The notes under the pieces: model-generated
Told to the model about the DNA's origin: nothing
The model's database searches: none
The model's input: only the letters and a program-made list of their open reading frames with translations
Part shown: positions 23,301-37,109 of the stretch, piece after piece
How positions within the stretch are numbered: the stretch's first letter is position 1
Layout of the letters: the number at the start of each line of letters is the position of its first letter
Made by a program: the position numbers and the translations under genes
NCBI GenBank assembly: GCA_948567375.1
Contig: OX419758.1
Span: forward strand, 9,677,001 to 9,741,000
DNA length: 64,000 nucleotides
Direction of reading: 5' to 3'
Source: Lunularia cruciata
Lineage: Eukaryota > Streptophyta > Marchantiopsida > Lunulariales > Lunulariaceae

Positions 23301-24843
23301 GATGGCTTGCTTCACTCCAAGTACCACTCCATTCCAAAGTTATTGCCACTACAAGTTCATTCCTAAAAGGCACAAATTATAAGACTCACTTCATGTTGGT
23401 GAATATCTATGGTTTTTGATTTCCATTGTATTGCATATATAGTGAGCTTCTACATCCACTCTTTGCACAAGTTCACTCCTTTGAATCCTTCAGTGCACAC
23501 CTTAATCAAAGGCAAATACCAGGTTGGTATTGAGCACTTGAGACCTTAGTGAAAAATTCCTCACCTCTACTCTTGCTTACACACGTTGACAATACATAAA
23601 ATGGAAGGACATAGAACTTGCAAAGAATTCAAAGTACTCTTTACTAGTAATCAAAGTATGAAAAAAAACACAAAACATTTAGTCCTAGGCCTTAAGTACA
23701 TTTTTGTCTTTGAGCCAAAGAGATCAAGAGCACAAGTGGATCTCCTAAAAATCCTAATCTATTATGTACATCACTCTATTAATATCCTAATCCTATCTTA
23801 TCCTAATCATATGTAGATTGATTATGTGCCTAACATGTGTCAAGGAAGCTGTTGCTCTTCTTCCTTAATCTAATTTTAAACTACAATGCCAAAGTCATAT
23901 AGAATGAGTGCAGATATTACTATATAACACCAAGTATCTTGTTTGATGTGAATGAGTGCTAGAGTCCATGAAGTGCTTCCCTTTCTTGGCTTCTCCTTTT
24001 GATGAGGATACATCTATTATCTAAGTGTTGACTTGTGGCTTCATAGGGGGTGGTATTCTTCCTTTTGGCAGCCTTTGGTTCACTAGCTCTTCACATATAA
24101 GCACAAAGAGTCCTGCCTTGCAAATTTGGCATCTGTCCCTCTATACTTAGCAATCAATATTGGTCTTTTAGGTTGGTCATCAAAATAACCTACAAGATGA
24201 AGTAAGTGGAGGAAATGTTCCTCTCCTCTATAGTTAGGACATTGATCCCCATATAGTAATTTGTAGCAAATAGAGCAAGGTAAGTAGTACCTTTGTCTTC
24301 CTCAAAGTCTTTTTGTAAGGTCTTGGCCTATCAATCAAACATATGTGCCCAATCTACTAGCTTGCTTAAGTAGATGTAATCCAAAAACATAGCCAAGCTA
24401 TTAGTCAAGTAGGTGGTTTGCTGGGTTTGAAAATTTTCATAACCACTTCTATTATGGCTCCTTGTAACTAACTACACTCCATCCATTATTCTTCAACCTT
24501 TCATCATTGAACGTGGCCTTGATCTCAACAATCAACTCCTTGTTAGCAAACTTAGAGTCTAGGGTCATGGCTCTTGAAACTCTTGCATCTAGGCCAAGTA
24601 CCATTTGCCAATGGTCCTTTGTCCAATTTTAAAGATTACCTCTCATTCCCATTGGTGTTGTCTCTTCCCCCTCATCTTGTAGATCATGGTGAAGTCAGTC
24701 AATTCTCAATTCTAGAGTAAGAACCCTAAGTGTTTGCTCTAGATCACTATAGTTATATAGTGAATAGCCTATTTGCTTATTGTAGGAGACCTAAGGATGG
24801 CCTTTGGAATCTTTTTATATGTTCAACATGTAGATACAATGAT

Positions 24844-25288
24844 TGTTAAAGACTAAGAAGAGAAATAGGAGAATGGAAAACTAGAGTGAAAGATTACATT
24901 GGGACTCCTGAAAGAGATAAACTTTGAATGCCTAGCATGAGCTTGGGATTTGGTATTTATAAGGAAAATACAAGGCTCTTGGGAAGCTTCTCAAGAAGTT
25001 TCCTAAAAGCCATCCTCTTAGAGTGCAAGCTAAAATAATCAAGAAGCTTCCCAATAAGCTTTCTTCTAGAAGTTGCACACTTGGTGTGCAAGCTAAGCTA
25101 ATAGGGATGATTCCCAAGAAGCTTCTTCCTAGAAGTTGCCTACTTGACATACATATTATCCAATACTTGGAAGGTACCAAGAAGCTTCCTAGATACTTCT
25201 AGAACATTTCTATAATTCTTGGTTAATTTGGCCTATTTATTACTTCATTAGTCTTGACTAACTCATCCGTATCTTCCATATTGTTACA
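24844..25288 (-). mobile_element. Solo LTR of the heat-shock-element gypsy family, with target-site duplication
   Basis: On the plus strand the segment runs from TGTTAAAGACT to ATTGTTACA (TG...CA ends). It is flanked by a perfect 5-bp duplication, ATGAT, at 24839-24843 and 25289-25293. The sequence aligns by eye with the LTRs at 34907, 42709 and 63462. It retains a TTTATA TATA remnant (minus strand) and repeated AAGCTTC/TTCTAGAA words, although the HSEs have partly decayed. No internal sequence remains, as expected from LTR-LTR recombination. Confidence 0.88.
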
Positions 25289-27754
25289 ATGATTTTTTAT
25301 GGTAGAAAGGAAGAGAAAACTACAACTTGTTCTACTTTGAATATTGTATGTCACTTTGAGTGCTACCTCACTAAAACAATGCAAAGGGCTCTCTTTTGGT
25401 TCTTGGTGAAGTGCAATGCTAAGTAACCAATAATAAGTGACCAAATCTCCAAAAAGTGCAGCTATTGGCTAAACTCCTCATTTTATAGTCTAGATCCCTG
25501 GTCATCTCTCAACCATTTGACAGTTAAGAGCAAGTGTGCACTTGCCATCTATACATGAAAAGGCATCTGCATGGCATCTTTGGTCAGGTGTCACTCTGCC
25601 ACTTGTGAATGATTATCCACCACTCATTTCCCACATGCCAAGCTTGCCGTCTGAGTGCTAACTATTGTCTTGAATCTAACAACCCTTGGCAGAAATTCCT
25701 AGTTGAGCTAGTGGCACATCCAAATTTCAATGGCACTTTAAGCACAAATGCCAATGAGGTACTTGGCACTCCGGCCTATAAACACTCAACTAGTGAGCAC
25801 TCTAAGTACATATCATCTTGCAAGCACTCAGGATCATCTTACATCCTCCATGAACTACCCTATTATAATTTCTATGACACAACTACAAGTGCCACCTCCT
25901 TTTGGGAGTATTCCACTACTAGTTATTGATCTCTATGGTCTTTCCTTGGCACTTAAGCATAATTTGATTTTTTTTTGATAAATTTGAAGAAATGGGAGTA
26001 CCACAAAGGTCTTTCTTGTCAAGGGTTTGTACAACTCCAAAGGCCTTCCTACTCAAAGCTACCTTTGTAGTTAGTTATAACTACAAAGGTCTTCCATACC
26101 AAAGACAGCCTTCCTTACCAAAGGTAATGCTCACCAAAGGTCAACCTCCCTAAAGGTCTTTCTTGTTGAAGGTCTTCCTTCTTGAAGGCCTATACAACAA
26201 TCTTGGGAATTTTGAAACTTCAAATGCTTGTTACTTTTACTATAGAATCCCAAATGTTCTTATTTTGGTGTCAAAAGAAAGTATTTGAAAGCAAGTTTCC
26301 AGAAAAATAAAGATTGCTCCATTTGAAAACATAACCACAAAGAATCCAACCCCAATTTTTTGTAGCAAAATTTCTTTGGGAAGAAAATTCTTTAGAGTAC
26401 GATCCCTCCAAGAGAAGACTTTTTTGGTTGTTCAGCAATCACCATCCTCACAGATGAATTCTTTGCTCAACACCAATTGTCCTTGGTAGCAATTCTTTAT
26501 ATAGGTCTTTGAGGCCAAAGGTCTTTGTCACCATCCTCTTTGTACCTTTGCATACACAAGGATGAAGCTGAATAATACAAAAATGAAAAGTTTCTAACAT
26601 AAACATAACAATATGCTTCTTTTATCCACAACTAAAATAAGAAAATAGAACAAACTTGCACTTTGAAAAGATGGGACACCATAGGAGGTTCAATAGCTAA
26701 TTCAAGAAGGACAATGCACAAGCTTGATGTTCATATGTAGCAATAGTCATAGCAATTTGAAATAACTTTTGCTATCACTTTATTCCATGCCGCTATGGAC
26801 ACAAGCATTGCTTGGAGCATGTCCAACTTTTTGAGTGCTTCACCATCTTCCATATTATCTTGGCCTCTTTCTTTTTGTTTCTAGAACAACAAGAAGATTT
26901 TGATTAAAGCATTTGCAATAGAATGCCTTTAAATTCAATATGATCCTTACATCATAGGGTTGTATTTTTATGTGGTATTGGGTGGTAGATGATGTATCTT
27001 GGTGTTTGATGAATGTGACAATGACTCCACACAAGCATGCCCAAGGAAGTTATCTATCAATAGAAAACTTTTCTTGCCTACCATGGAATGGACAAACCAA
27101 CTCAACCATTTCAAGAAATGACTATCATCACCTATGCTTTGGTATTTACACGGTGTGTTGCCCCAATGTTGGTATGATTTGACATTTTTGAGGCACCAAG
27201 AATTTTGGACTTACCAAAAATCTAGAGTGGTATTTTTGTGCAAGCCATCTCCATTGGTGTCATCCGTTGTTTGTAAGCTTTGCATCCCTCTAATTCTTTC
27301 ATTGCAAGCAATCAATCTACTTGGAAAATAATAACAAAATGAGATTTTGACAAGCATTGAGTATCTCATGATTTCTTAGAAAATGTGAAGCTACTTGACC
27401 TACATGCAAGAAAATAACCATATCTTGTCCATGCTATAAATGTCCTCCCATTCACAAAGATCCAGGAGTTCCCAAATCATTGGCAATGCATCTTCCAGGG
27501 CTACCATGTCGATAGATCCACTTTCTCAATGTTGTTATTGCACCTTTATCCCAGCACTCCTTGAAGAAACCAAGCCAACCATTGGAGAACTTCAATCCAA
27601 ACTAATCTTTGTTGGGATAAAGTTGATGAAAAACATTGCTCCTTGAATAGTTGCCATGTGGCTTCAACAATGCGCTCAAAGGTGTAATGCAAGCAATAAA
27701 AAACCTCTTCCATGAGTGGGTAATGTATTTATGTTTTCATGCCAAGGTTCCACT

Positions 27755-27794
27755 CTTCTAGTTCATAACAAATTTTTTTGTTATGAACTAGAAG
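27755..27794. repeat. Perfect 18-bp inverted repeat with T4 loop
   Basis: CTTCTAGTTCATAACAAA is followed by TTTT and then its exact reverse complement TTTGTTATGAACTAGAAG. An uninterrupted 18-bp stem with a 4-nt loop in decayed AT-rich DNA is unusual. It could be a remnant of a foldback element or MITE, or the product of a recent inverted duplication. No target-site duplication was identified. Confidence 0.85.
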
Positions 27795-27834
27795 TACTAA
27801 TTCATGTTTTTAGAAGGTTGGAAATAATGGCCTA

Positions 27835-28690
27835 GCTAACTTTCTTGCCCTTGATTTCTTTGAACCAATGCATTAGTTTTTTTAGGGTAGAATCTTGGTT
27901 GGTCCCTCTTTTATTTATAGATGACAATTTTGTCCTCATCATTGAAGCTAATGTGCTTTATAGCTTGTAGTTGCTCACTATGTTGAGTTGTTGTGGTACT
28001 GACATAAAAGGTTATGGTACAAATGTTGATGGTTTGGAAGTGCTCTGGAGGAAAAATAGAGTGTTATAAATGGGATGAACAAGGATGGAGAAGGTATTAT
28101 TCTCTTTGGGAAGGAAGAGAACTTATATACAGTCCATCTAGTTTCAACCTCCTAAAATCCACTCTACTATAATTTAACTACACGCCAATTGCATCACTTT
28201 GATGTTTCACAACAAAGCAAAACTCCATACTATTATGGACACTAGCTTTCTTGCCCTTGATTTCTTTGAACCAATGCATAAGTACCTTTTAAGTAGCTCC
28301 TAACTGGTCACTCTTCCATTTAAAGATGATGATTTTGTCTTCATCAACAAAGAAAATGTGCTTTACACCTTGCAAGTGCTTGTTCACCATGCTAACTTGT
28401 TGTGGTAGCAACAAAAAAGGTTATGGTACAATTTTTGATGGTTTGGAAGTGGTCTAGAGGAAAGGAAGAGTGTGTTATAAATGGGATGAATAGTGATAGA
28501 AGAAGGTAGCATTCTCTCAAGAGGGAAGAGATATGATTAGCTTATAGTTACACTAGAGTGCATTTTAGTTGGGTGAAACATGGTGTCCCTTATATAATGC
28601 ACATTGTATTTCAAACTCCTTGAAATCAATCTAATTTAGCTATGAGCCAATTGCATTGCTTTGATGTTTCAAACCAGAGTGAAACTCTAC
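27835..28690. repeat. Tandem duplication, period about 410 bp
   Basis: CTTTCTTGCCCTTGATTTCT occurs at about 27840 and 28247. It is followed in both copies by TTGAACCAATGCAT, GATGA-ATTTTGTC, GTTATGGTACAA, GATGGTTTGGAAGTG, TAAATGGGATGAA and CTTTGATGTTTCA in the same order. The right copy has extra sequence near 28530-28600. Neither copy encodes a recognisable product. Confidence 0.75.
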
Positions 28691-30502
28691 ATAATAACAA
28701 ACCCTCTAAATAATAACACCATTATCCTCCCAAGAATATATATCACTAATAAATGGGTAGATTTCCATTAAGGCAAAATTAAGATTATATTATATTTTTT
28801 TCTCCATCATCTAAAAGTTCAATATCCTAACTTTCAAAATTTTAGAATAATTTTTATTATTAATAATTTGAAAAACATATCTAAAAGCTCTCTATGAATT
28901 AGATCTTTCTGAAATATGAAATAGATTCAATAATGATTTGATCATTCTAGCTTTATTATTTTCAAAAAGACTATTTAGACATGAATATAAAGAAAATCCT
29001 TCCTCTATTATCATTTGTGGATAAAGAGTGCAGAGCATAAAAAAAAATCCGAAAATTGATTAACTCTTAAAATTAATGGAGTACTTTTGAATACCTATAA
29101 GTAGATTGCTATTTACATAAAGTGACAAATGAAAATATTACAAACATGCTAATAAGCACATTTTTTTGCTATAACCATATTATACAATGACTTAGACTAT
29201 TCCCAATATCAAGGTTTATTTTAATTTAGATAACTTTCTGATGTTTAGTATGGAACTTTTGAGTTACTAATATTTAGAGAAACATAATAACCATCTCAAT
29301 AGAACTTCTTAGTTACAACATTTAAAAACTTATTTTGGACATTAGAAGCAATATTTGGTATAGACAGCTGCTTTATCATATCCATAATTGAATTCAAGCT
29401 TATATAATTATTTATCTAATCTTTGTGGTCATGCTATAGAATGGCTCATTAAAAATTGACTAGCTCATTAAAAAATTATCATAAATTAAGCAATATGTTA
29501 CGATGTTATTACAAAATAAAATTCAATCAGTATATATAGCTTTATAAGTAGGTCTCAAATGGGGTGATTAGTATTCAATCATCTACATTGTTGAATCATG
29601 TTTTCTATGTAAATATAAATATTATATATATCTAGGGAAATGATAAATAAATATAAAAATCTCCTAAATAAACATATAGGAATTAACTTTTGGCTTGGTT
29701 TTATGGACATGTTCCACGGTTTTGTTTTATCTCGGCAAAGATTACACGCTGTTGCATTGATTTCAAATGCCAATAGTTTGCACCTTGTCAAGTTATTTGT
29801 TCACCCTAGAGCACCTACAAGACTAACCCCTAGTTTTAATAGAGATTGGATTTTGTACCACAATGACATGGTCTCAAGCATTGTAGAATCACTTGAGAAA
29901 TTCCTACATGTTTTTTTGGGAGATTCATATGTTTGTTTAATGTTTTCCTATATATATACATATATTATCGTGCTCCACCTCTTCTTAGATAGAAAAATTT
30001 TATTTTTTGTAGTTAGTTTATAGGATAATTGAGAGTAAAGCATAGCTATGATACCACTACAAATGTCAGTATGATTTGTGTTTGTATGAACTCCTCATAA
30101 TGTCAATATAGCATAATGAATGACAAGAAACCTCAAATCATGCTCATCATAATGTTCAACAAAGTCAAGAGTCCTTGTATTTGTATAACTTAACAAAACA
30201 GAAGTCACAAATTTGTATCAAGACTACAATTGCCCTTACAAAGCATCTAATAAGAATGATCTATGGACAAGATCAAGATGTTGAACATCATTTTGTTATG
30301 AAGTTCTTTTGTTACTAACTACTCTCATTACAAAGTTTAGTTTATACAAAGTTTCTGCAATACAAACTTCTTCCATCAAACAAACTACCACCAAATGTTT
30401 TTCCATGGAAATCCATACACCCCACATGAATGCACCACCAAAGAATGGATTTTTGACCATGCCACATTGAATGACATGCGGGTGGGACTCAACCATGACC
30501 AC

Positions 30503-31234
30503 TATAATACCAATAGTTAGACATACGATCTAGAGATGAAATTTGGTTTGGTAACATTTGGAAGGATGTTATACATGATGTACTAAATAGATCAGACAAA
30601 GGTATCACCAAAAGAGTACTTCTATTAATAGGCTAGAAACCAAAACATGCTTGGAAACTTTAGAATCAATAGCTAGGCATATGATCTAGAGGTGAAACTT
30701 GGGGCATCTAGAAGGATGTTACACATGATGGAGAAAGTAGATCAGATGGAGGTATCACCAAAAGAGCACTTCTACTAAAGGGCATAAGCCTTAATAGGCT
30801 TGAAAACTTTAGAGGCAATTTTGGAGGCCTAAACAGATGAATTAGGCCTAAAAAATGTGTAAGTTTTCCTTCCAACAAAAGAAAGGCTGACCTTCCCTCC
30901 CCCAAGATTTGTCTCATCAAGAGCTTTCCAACGGTACCTCACCTATGTGATTCTGAGATTCCTATAGGAAGATTCACTAAAAGATTTTCTCTGGCAAAGC
31001 CTATTTGACCAACCAGATGGGACCAAGATGGCAATGTCACCCATCCAAGCAAGTAATCTAAGGGTGGAGCTTGCTGACAGATCACCTATCCATGTACTAA
31101 TCCTATGGTGGAGCTTCATTGGAGGAGATCCTCTTTAGCTATGTAATAAGGAGAAGGTGCTCCTTTGGGGCATCGGATTTGAATGTGAAATTCATGTTTT
31201 CTTTACTGTGTTTCTCTATCCTTGGAATATTAAA
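30503..31234 (+). mobile_element. Solo LTR of the E4 gypsy family, with target-site duplication
   Basis: This is the reverse-complement orientation of the E4 5' LTR at 50817-51540. It runs from TATAATACCAATAG (TG decayed to TA) to CTTGGAATATTAAA (CA decayed to AA). It is flanked by a perfect 5-bp duplication, ACCAC, at 30498-30502 and 31235-31239. Its U3 contains the family's internal tandem duplication of about 160 bp (the units start near 30513 and 30670). Confidence 0.88.
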
Positions 31235-31239
31235 ACCAC

Positions 31240-34200
31240 TAACTAACCATTGCAATGGTCAAAGAAAAAACTGATGTGATAGAACATAAAAAGGTGTTCC
31301 TACCTCTTGAAAATGATCTTTCACTTTTCACCTTTTTAATGTCTTGAAGTTTTGTTGCGTAGGCATCTGTCTCCATTCTTAGAAGGGTTTGATTTTTTTA
31401 GCAAATCGTAGAAATATGAGAGTTTTTATAAGAGGATGTTGTGAACAAGGTAGATTTTAGCACTCAAAGAATCAACAATGGTAGCACATACAATGGAAGT
31501 CAAACACGAGGTGAGACAAAGAAAACTATAGATATCACCTACAAACCTCCCAAAACAATCGAGTGGGGCTTATATTGCAAATAAGATTACATATAGAGTA
31601 GCAAACTAGAATTCTTGTTACAGGAATGTAGTTTGTCAAATATATCCTTACTAGAAGAGATCCAAGATAACACCAATATGAGCAGCACAACCTTGAGAGG
31701 AAATCTTTTTTTGTGGAGAAAAGACCATTTGCAATGAGCGTTAAGACATGAGAGCTCCTTGTTTGGACAAATGAACATAGACAACCCATATGGTTATCCA
31801 AGTAAGAGTATGAAAACCAGAACTCATTTTTGGTGGAAGTTGAGAAACAGATACAAGATAAAGGATCTTAAGGATCCTACATGATGAGTCAACACCAAAA
31901 CAATAACAACTTTATTTAGGTAAATAAATGGCATGTATAAACCTGAATCATGCAATCTCCTTCCAACTTGTACATAAAAAACATCATGTAAGCTAGGCTA
32001 GGATGTTTAGAAATCAAGTTAGTAAACTATTGGTACATATAGCAAAAGGGATACCTATGTTTATAGTCCCTTTCATTTTACATTTCTACATTTCTACATA
32101 AGAATGAACCTCTTGACAAAAGAAGAGAAGGAAAAATATTTTAGCCACCTCCACCATCTAGAGTATTTTAGTGTGCACCTTCATCTTCAAAAGAGATAAC
32201 AAAATATCATGAGGTAGATGAGGAGTTTGCTCATTTTGAGCAGTTTGCTCATTTGGAGAAGTTAGTATTGGTTGAGGAAATGTACAATACAAAAATATTC
32301 ATAAGAAAGTGCCTTGTCTAAGACCCAAGGGTCAAGTCTCAAAGAAGTAAAAATAATCCCAAGCAATAGAAGTATCCTGAGAAGGAAATAGAAGTAGAGG
32401 AGAAAATGAGAGCCATGAAGGAAATGATGATATAATGGACAAAGCAAGCCATTTTGGAGCAAAAATTGTATTTGATAGGTGAAAAGTTGCTTTAGGATAG
32501 AATGCAGTTGGAGTTGGATAATGATAACTCCTTCACTTGTATTTTGTCACCTGGATGGATGGATGATGAGGTGAATGTAGGAGATTGAATGAAAAAATGC
32601 AGTCATTCCAAACAGCAAATGATGCATGCACAGAAGTATCTCTAGAAAAGGAGAAGACAATGATGGAAGGAGAAGAGGATATTCCTATTTCCAATGAAGA
32701 AATCTTTGAGAACCCAACCCCAACATTTGGTGGATCTCCTCTCTTTGAATCAAAGAAATGGTCAAAGGTAGCAGTCAAAGGTAGCACTCAAGATTGCTAA
32801 ACTTGTCAAAGGTATCAACAACAATGAGCTTGGGTTGTCCCAACAAAGTCTTGTTGAGCAAGAATGCTAGTTGCACCTGCTCACCAAAGACAAAGTGTGG
32901 AAAACGAAGGAAGAAGATTTTACAAGAGCTAGACTATAGGACAAGAGAACAGATGTAAGTGTGGCTGATGATACGGCCACAACCCACAAGGAGATGTAGA
33001 AAGATCCTAAGGATCAGCTTGCGGACCAGTGGTTGGAAAATGATAAACAAATAAGGACTACCAACAGATGGAGTGCATACAATGTCATCTAAATATGACA
33101 ACAACTCACTCTTGTGGCTGATGGTGGTATACATTGTCAACATGGCGACACCAGCAATGGAGGCCTTAGAGGAGTTTATGCCATTTTACCAAGAACTTGA
33201 TCTTGCTATAATTGATCTTGCAATGCTTGAACATCACCTACAAAAGTTGGCCCAAACTACTACAAAGGAGAATGCACTCCTTTGTAATGAATTGACCAAA
33301 GCCAAGAAGCAAGTTGAGGAGGAAGTAAATGCTTCAAAGGAGAAGGATAGAATACTAGAGAAATTCCAAAGAAATTAACTTCTACAACAAGAGCAGAACA
33401 AGGTAGTTCTATGATAGTTGAAACAAAGGTTGACAAACTTCATGCCAAGGTCTTCAATCAATGAAACAAGCACAAGGACAAATTATGATCGCAGGATGAA
33501 AAATTGTTGTCACTTTGAGCTAAACTATATGATGCTCTTACAAAGGCAATGGTGTTGAAAATACAATACAAGAATTTGAAGAAGTTAATCAATCTTTGTA
33601 TCCAATACCTCAAGACAAACCTCAAATGTTAGAGAGAAAAGGAGGACAAGCAATAAACAAAAATATGAGACAAACTATCAAACAAACTCCAAAGTGAATG
33701 AACAAATCTAGAGAACAGATGGACAAAGCTACTTGCAATGATCAAGCATAAGCAACTTAACTTCTTAAGCATTGCCAACAAGATACAAAGGTACACAGAT
33801 GAAGGATCTACAAATACATATTGATGCACTAGAGAGGAAAGTATATATAAACTATCAACTCAAAGCATTGTCCAATAAGCTGCAAAGTCACACTAACTCA
33901 AAATTTATAGAGGCGTAGACTAGCTTTGCAAGAGAAGTTGCAAGATACCGGAAGGAACTTATATTGCTTGTCCAACTACGTAAGGGAGAAGGAAATTCAT
34001 CATAGATGCTAACCGCTTGTGAAATGGATGAGTAGTAAGACTTCATCTGAAACAACTCCAAGTTATCTCATAGTTAGGAAAATTTTGTAATCATAGCCAA
34101 GACCCTTTGTACTTGTACACACTTTGTACATAGTTAGATAGGATATGGTACAAAGGTCTTATGTTAGTCTATTAACTAACAAGTTAATGGTAAATGACAA

Positions 34201-34906
34201 GAGGATGAGGTGGCCATTCCATGTGGACTATGCCTACTTAAGACATGATTAGTGAGGGTTAAATGTAATTAGCAGATCTTTAGCACTTTGTAGCCATTGG
34301 ATTTCTTCATGGTTAGGTAGCAATTGTATACAAAGCTTATGCTTAATACTTACTATATCCATTTAGTGCATCCCTAAATTCTTTTATACAAATCAAGACT
34401 CTTAAGTTGGTGTATATGTATTACTTTGCACTTTTATGAATTATTACATGCTTAATTGAGGAATCTTGATGTATGAGCAAAAGAAATTGAGTGAGAGGAA
34501 TAATTTGTGTGGAACCAGAGTATGCAACTCTAGGGGCTCTATAAAGGTTAGGAATGATACATTGATAGGCTACTAAACACTTGGAGTATTATAAATTAAC
34601 ACTAATATGTAAGATTAAGGAGCATGTTCAATCAAGACTCCTATGATATTGTGCTTTTTGGGAAGAGTAGAACATTGCTCACAATCATAGTTGTCAAACC
34701 CTTGGGTTTCTTACCCCCACTTTGTATGTGCATTCTAAGATATAGTGTGTAGTAACTTGTGGTCAAGTTAATCTCATACAATTAAAAAATTCATGATGCA
34801 ATCAAAATACTCAAATGGCGCAAGCAACTCAACAACACTGATTTGGAACTAGTCATACTAAGGAGTTAATATAGAATTTGAGGCAAGGTGACCTTCATTA
34901 CAAATG
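31240..34906. other. Non-coding AT-rich region with a coiled-coil-like coding remnant
   Basis: Apart from the remnant listed at 33073-33378, nothing recognisable is present. Lys/Glu-rich reading in the 32.2-33.9 kb segment suggests a decayed gene or the gag-like portion of an unknown element. Confidence 0.35.
33073..33378 (+). pseudogene. Coiled-coil-like coding remnant, unknown family
   Basis: An open frame of 101 codons has a heptad-like C-terminal half (LEHHLQKLAQTTTKEN, then Lys/Glu-rich to KEKDRILEKFQRN). Reading continues as Lys/Glu-rich in other frames up to about 33.9 kb with many stops, so it looks like a decayed longer protein. Similar Lys/Glu-rich remnants occur at 57.2-58.0 kb. 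It is not recognised as any known transposon or host family, and it could be chance. No promoter or splice model is offered. Confidence 0.2.
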
Positions 34907-35243
34907 TGTAAAGGACCAAGACCAAGGAGAGAAATAGGAAAATTGAAGATCACATTGGGACACTTGAGTGTGGGAAACTCCGAGTGCCTAGTATGAGCAT
35001 CAGCTTTGGTATTTATAGGGAGTATACAAGGCTCTTGAGAAGCTTCTCAAGAATTTTCCTTGAGCCGCTTTCTTGGAGTGCAAGCCAAGTTAACCAAGAA
35101 GCTTCTCAAGAAGCTTCCTTCTAGAAACTGGAAAACTTTCCAAGAAGCTTCATAGATACTTCTAGAATATTCTAGACTAATTTGGCCTACTTGCTACTTC
35201 ATTGGACTTGACTAACTTCATTGCTAAACTCCATATTGTTACA
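34907..35243 (-). repeat. 3' LTR of E1
   Basis: It runs from TGTAAAGGACC to ATTGTTACA on the plus strand, 337 bp, which is shorter than the E2 LTR because of an internal deletion. It retains the minus-strand TATAAATA box near 35013-35020 and a perfect HSE TTCTAGAATATTC at 35160-35172. Confidence 0.85.
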
Positions 35244-35297
35244 TATTCTCCCATTGCTAGTTGGTAACGTCCTTGTTGCCATTAAAGCTTCAAACTC

Positions 35298-36434
35298 CTA
35301 GAGGGCCGTTTGTGCATTCTGGAGATGAGAAAGAGGTTCCCAAGTGACATCATGAAGTGGATACTCTTTCCAAAGGACCTTGTACTTTTTACGTTGTCGG
35401 TGGCCTTGTTGAATGTGGCAACACGCAAGGATACAATCAACTTTGTACTCCTTACAATCATTGATAGAGATGGGAGGAGGAGGAGGTTGGACACAAGAGG
35501 AAAAAGGGTGGATAGGGACAAAGGGTTTCAACTTGGAAATATGAAAGACAGGGTGGACATGCATATGACAAGGCAAGACAAGTCAAGAAGCAACAAGAGA
35601 AATGATTTGTGTGACATCAAAGGGTCCTATCCAATTAGGAGCAAGTTTATGGACTTGGGTATCAAGTGGGAGGGTAGGTTATTGGACAAGAGCATGATCT
35701 CATCACCAACTTGAAAAGGTGAGACCACAACGATGGTGGTCCTCATATTGTTTTTGTCAATTTTGGGCAACAAGGAAGTTAGATTTGGCTTGTTGGAGGG
35801 ATTGAGATATAGTGATCAAGAAGGTTGAAGTATAAGGGACATGAGATGGAGGAGGAGCAAGAAAGGAATCTAGAACAAGTGGATCTTGGCCAAAATTGAG
35901 GAAGAAAAGAGAGAATTTGATGTTTGCATGTTTGGAACTTCTATATGCAAACTCTACAACTATAAGACATTCATCCCAATCGGTATGGTGAATGTTGACA
36001 AAGGCATGAATCACATCCTCCAAGGTGCAATTTGCATATTTAATTTGTCTATCAATTTAAGGACGATAGGCCATGGACAAAGCAAGCTTGGTGCCAAGTA
36101 TTTGGAAGAGTGCTTGCAAAACCTTTCTAGTGAATCAAGGATCATGGTCAGAGATGAGTACATGCGACATCCCATGATGCTTAAGGACATTGTCAAAGTA
36201 GATCTTTGCTAATGTTGGAGCATCTATGGTATCAAAGGTTGATGCCAAATGGATTTGCTTACTAAGCTTATCCACAAACACCATGATTGCCATGTGACTT
36301 TGCTTTGTTATGGGCAAGGATGTGATGAGATCCAAGCTGATTTGTTCCCATTGAGCATATAGAATAGGAAGTAGTTGAAGAATTCCACTTGGTTTTTGGT
36401 TGCTTGCTTTGTTGCATTGGCAACTCTTACACAA
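35298..36434 (-). pseudogene. Degenerate integrase and chromodomain of E1
   Basis: The order of fragments on the minus strand matches E2: zinc-binding CKSCQCNKASNQKPSG, the integrase core start SLDLITSLP, FVDKLSKQIHLA, LISDHDP, then the C-terminal HPVFHISKLKPFVP and chromodomain YKVLWKEYPLHDVTWEPL. Frames are broken between these segments and several catalytic-region residues are changed, so it is dead. It matters mainly as an independent copy showing which parts of the family are conserved. Confidence 0.8.
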
Positions 36435-37109
36435 TCGGAAAAACTTTCAAACATCTTGTGTCATGTTGAGCCACCACCATTGGCATTAAATGGTACCCAA
36501 GGTCTTGTTCATACCCATGTGACCAACAATTGGTAAGTCATGGGCTTCATGGGCTTCATGGAGGCGCACAAGTCGGAGATCACCCTTGGCTCAAAAATAA
36601 ATCCGGTTCTCATAAAATAGAAGGCATTCCTTGTAGAAGAAAGTATTGTACTCCTTGTCACATGTTGCAAGATGACCTTGTACCAACTAAACAAAAGGAT
36701 CTTGTTGTAGAGCTATCTTAAACTTGATTTGGATTTTAGAATCAATTGATACCATTGTGATTGCCAATGTGATGAGAGGAAGATACTTCAAATCAGGTCA
36801 TCATGATAGGGCATGAGGGATGACATGGTACCGATTGGGTTTGTAATCAAGTTTGATATCAAAAAATTGTAGTTGTTCCTCCTATCGATGATGTTGACTC
36901 TTCATATGTTCCAAGTGTAATGTCTGCAACAATGGTTTATGATCAATTTGCATGATCACTTCTTTCCTAAGAGATAATGCCTCCATACCTTGGTGGCATA
37001 TACCATTGTTAGTTGTTCTTGATCTTGAGCAAAGTAATTCTTTTCAGCTGTATTTAGTTGACAAGACATAAAGGCAATGGGATGTAATCCATCAGGGAAT
37101 TCCTATTGC

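Larger units (their letters stand above)
15201..24838. other. AT-rich degenerate repeat region
   Basis: No intact coding region is seen. A minus-strand PBS-like word (ATGGTATCAAGAC on the minus strand) near 18345-18360 hints at a decayed LTR retrotransposon, but LTR ends were not resolved. Several local tandem duplications are listed separately. The open frames at 16631-16909 and 17101-17322 (minus) are the longest in their neighbourhood and were not recognised. Confidence 0.4.
25294..30497. other. AT-rich non-coding region with low-copy repeats
   Basis: No gene is recognised. Around 25985-26200 the word CAAAGGTCTT and variants recur many times. A similar vocabulary in opposite orientation (CCTTTGG, GACTTTG) occurs at 54.9-55.1 and 58.1-58.3 kb, suggesting a related dispersed repeat. 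A hairpin and a 0.4-kb tandem duplication are listed separately. Confidence 0.4.
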
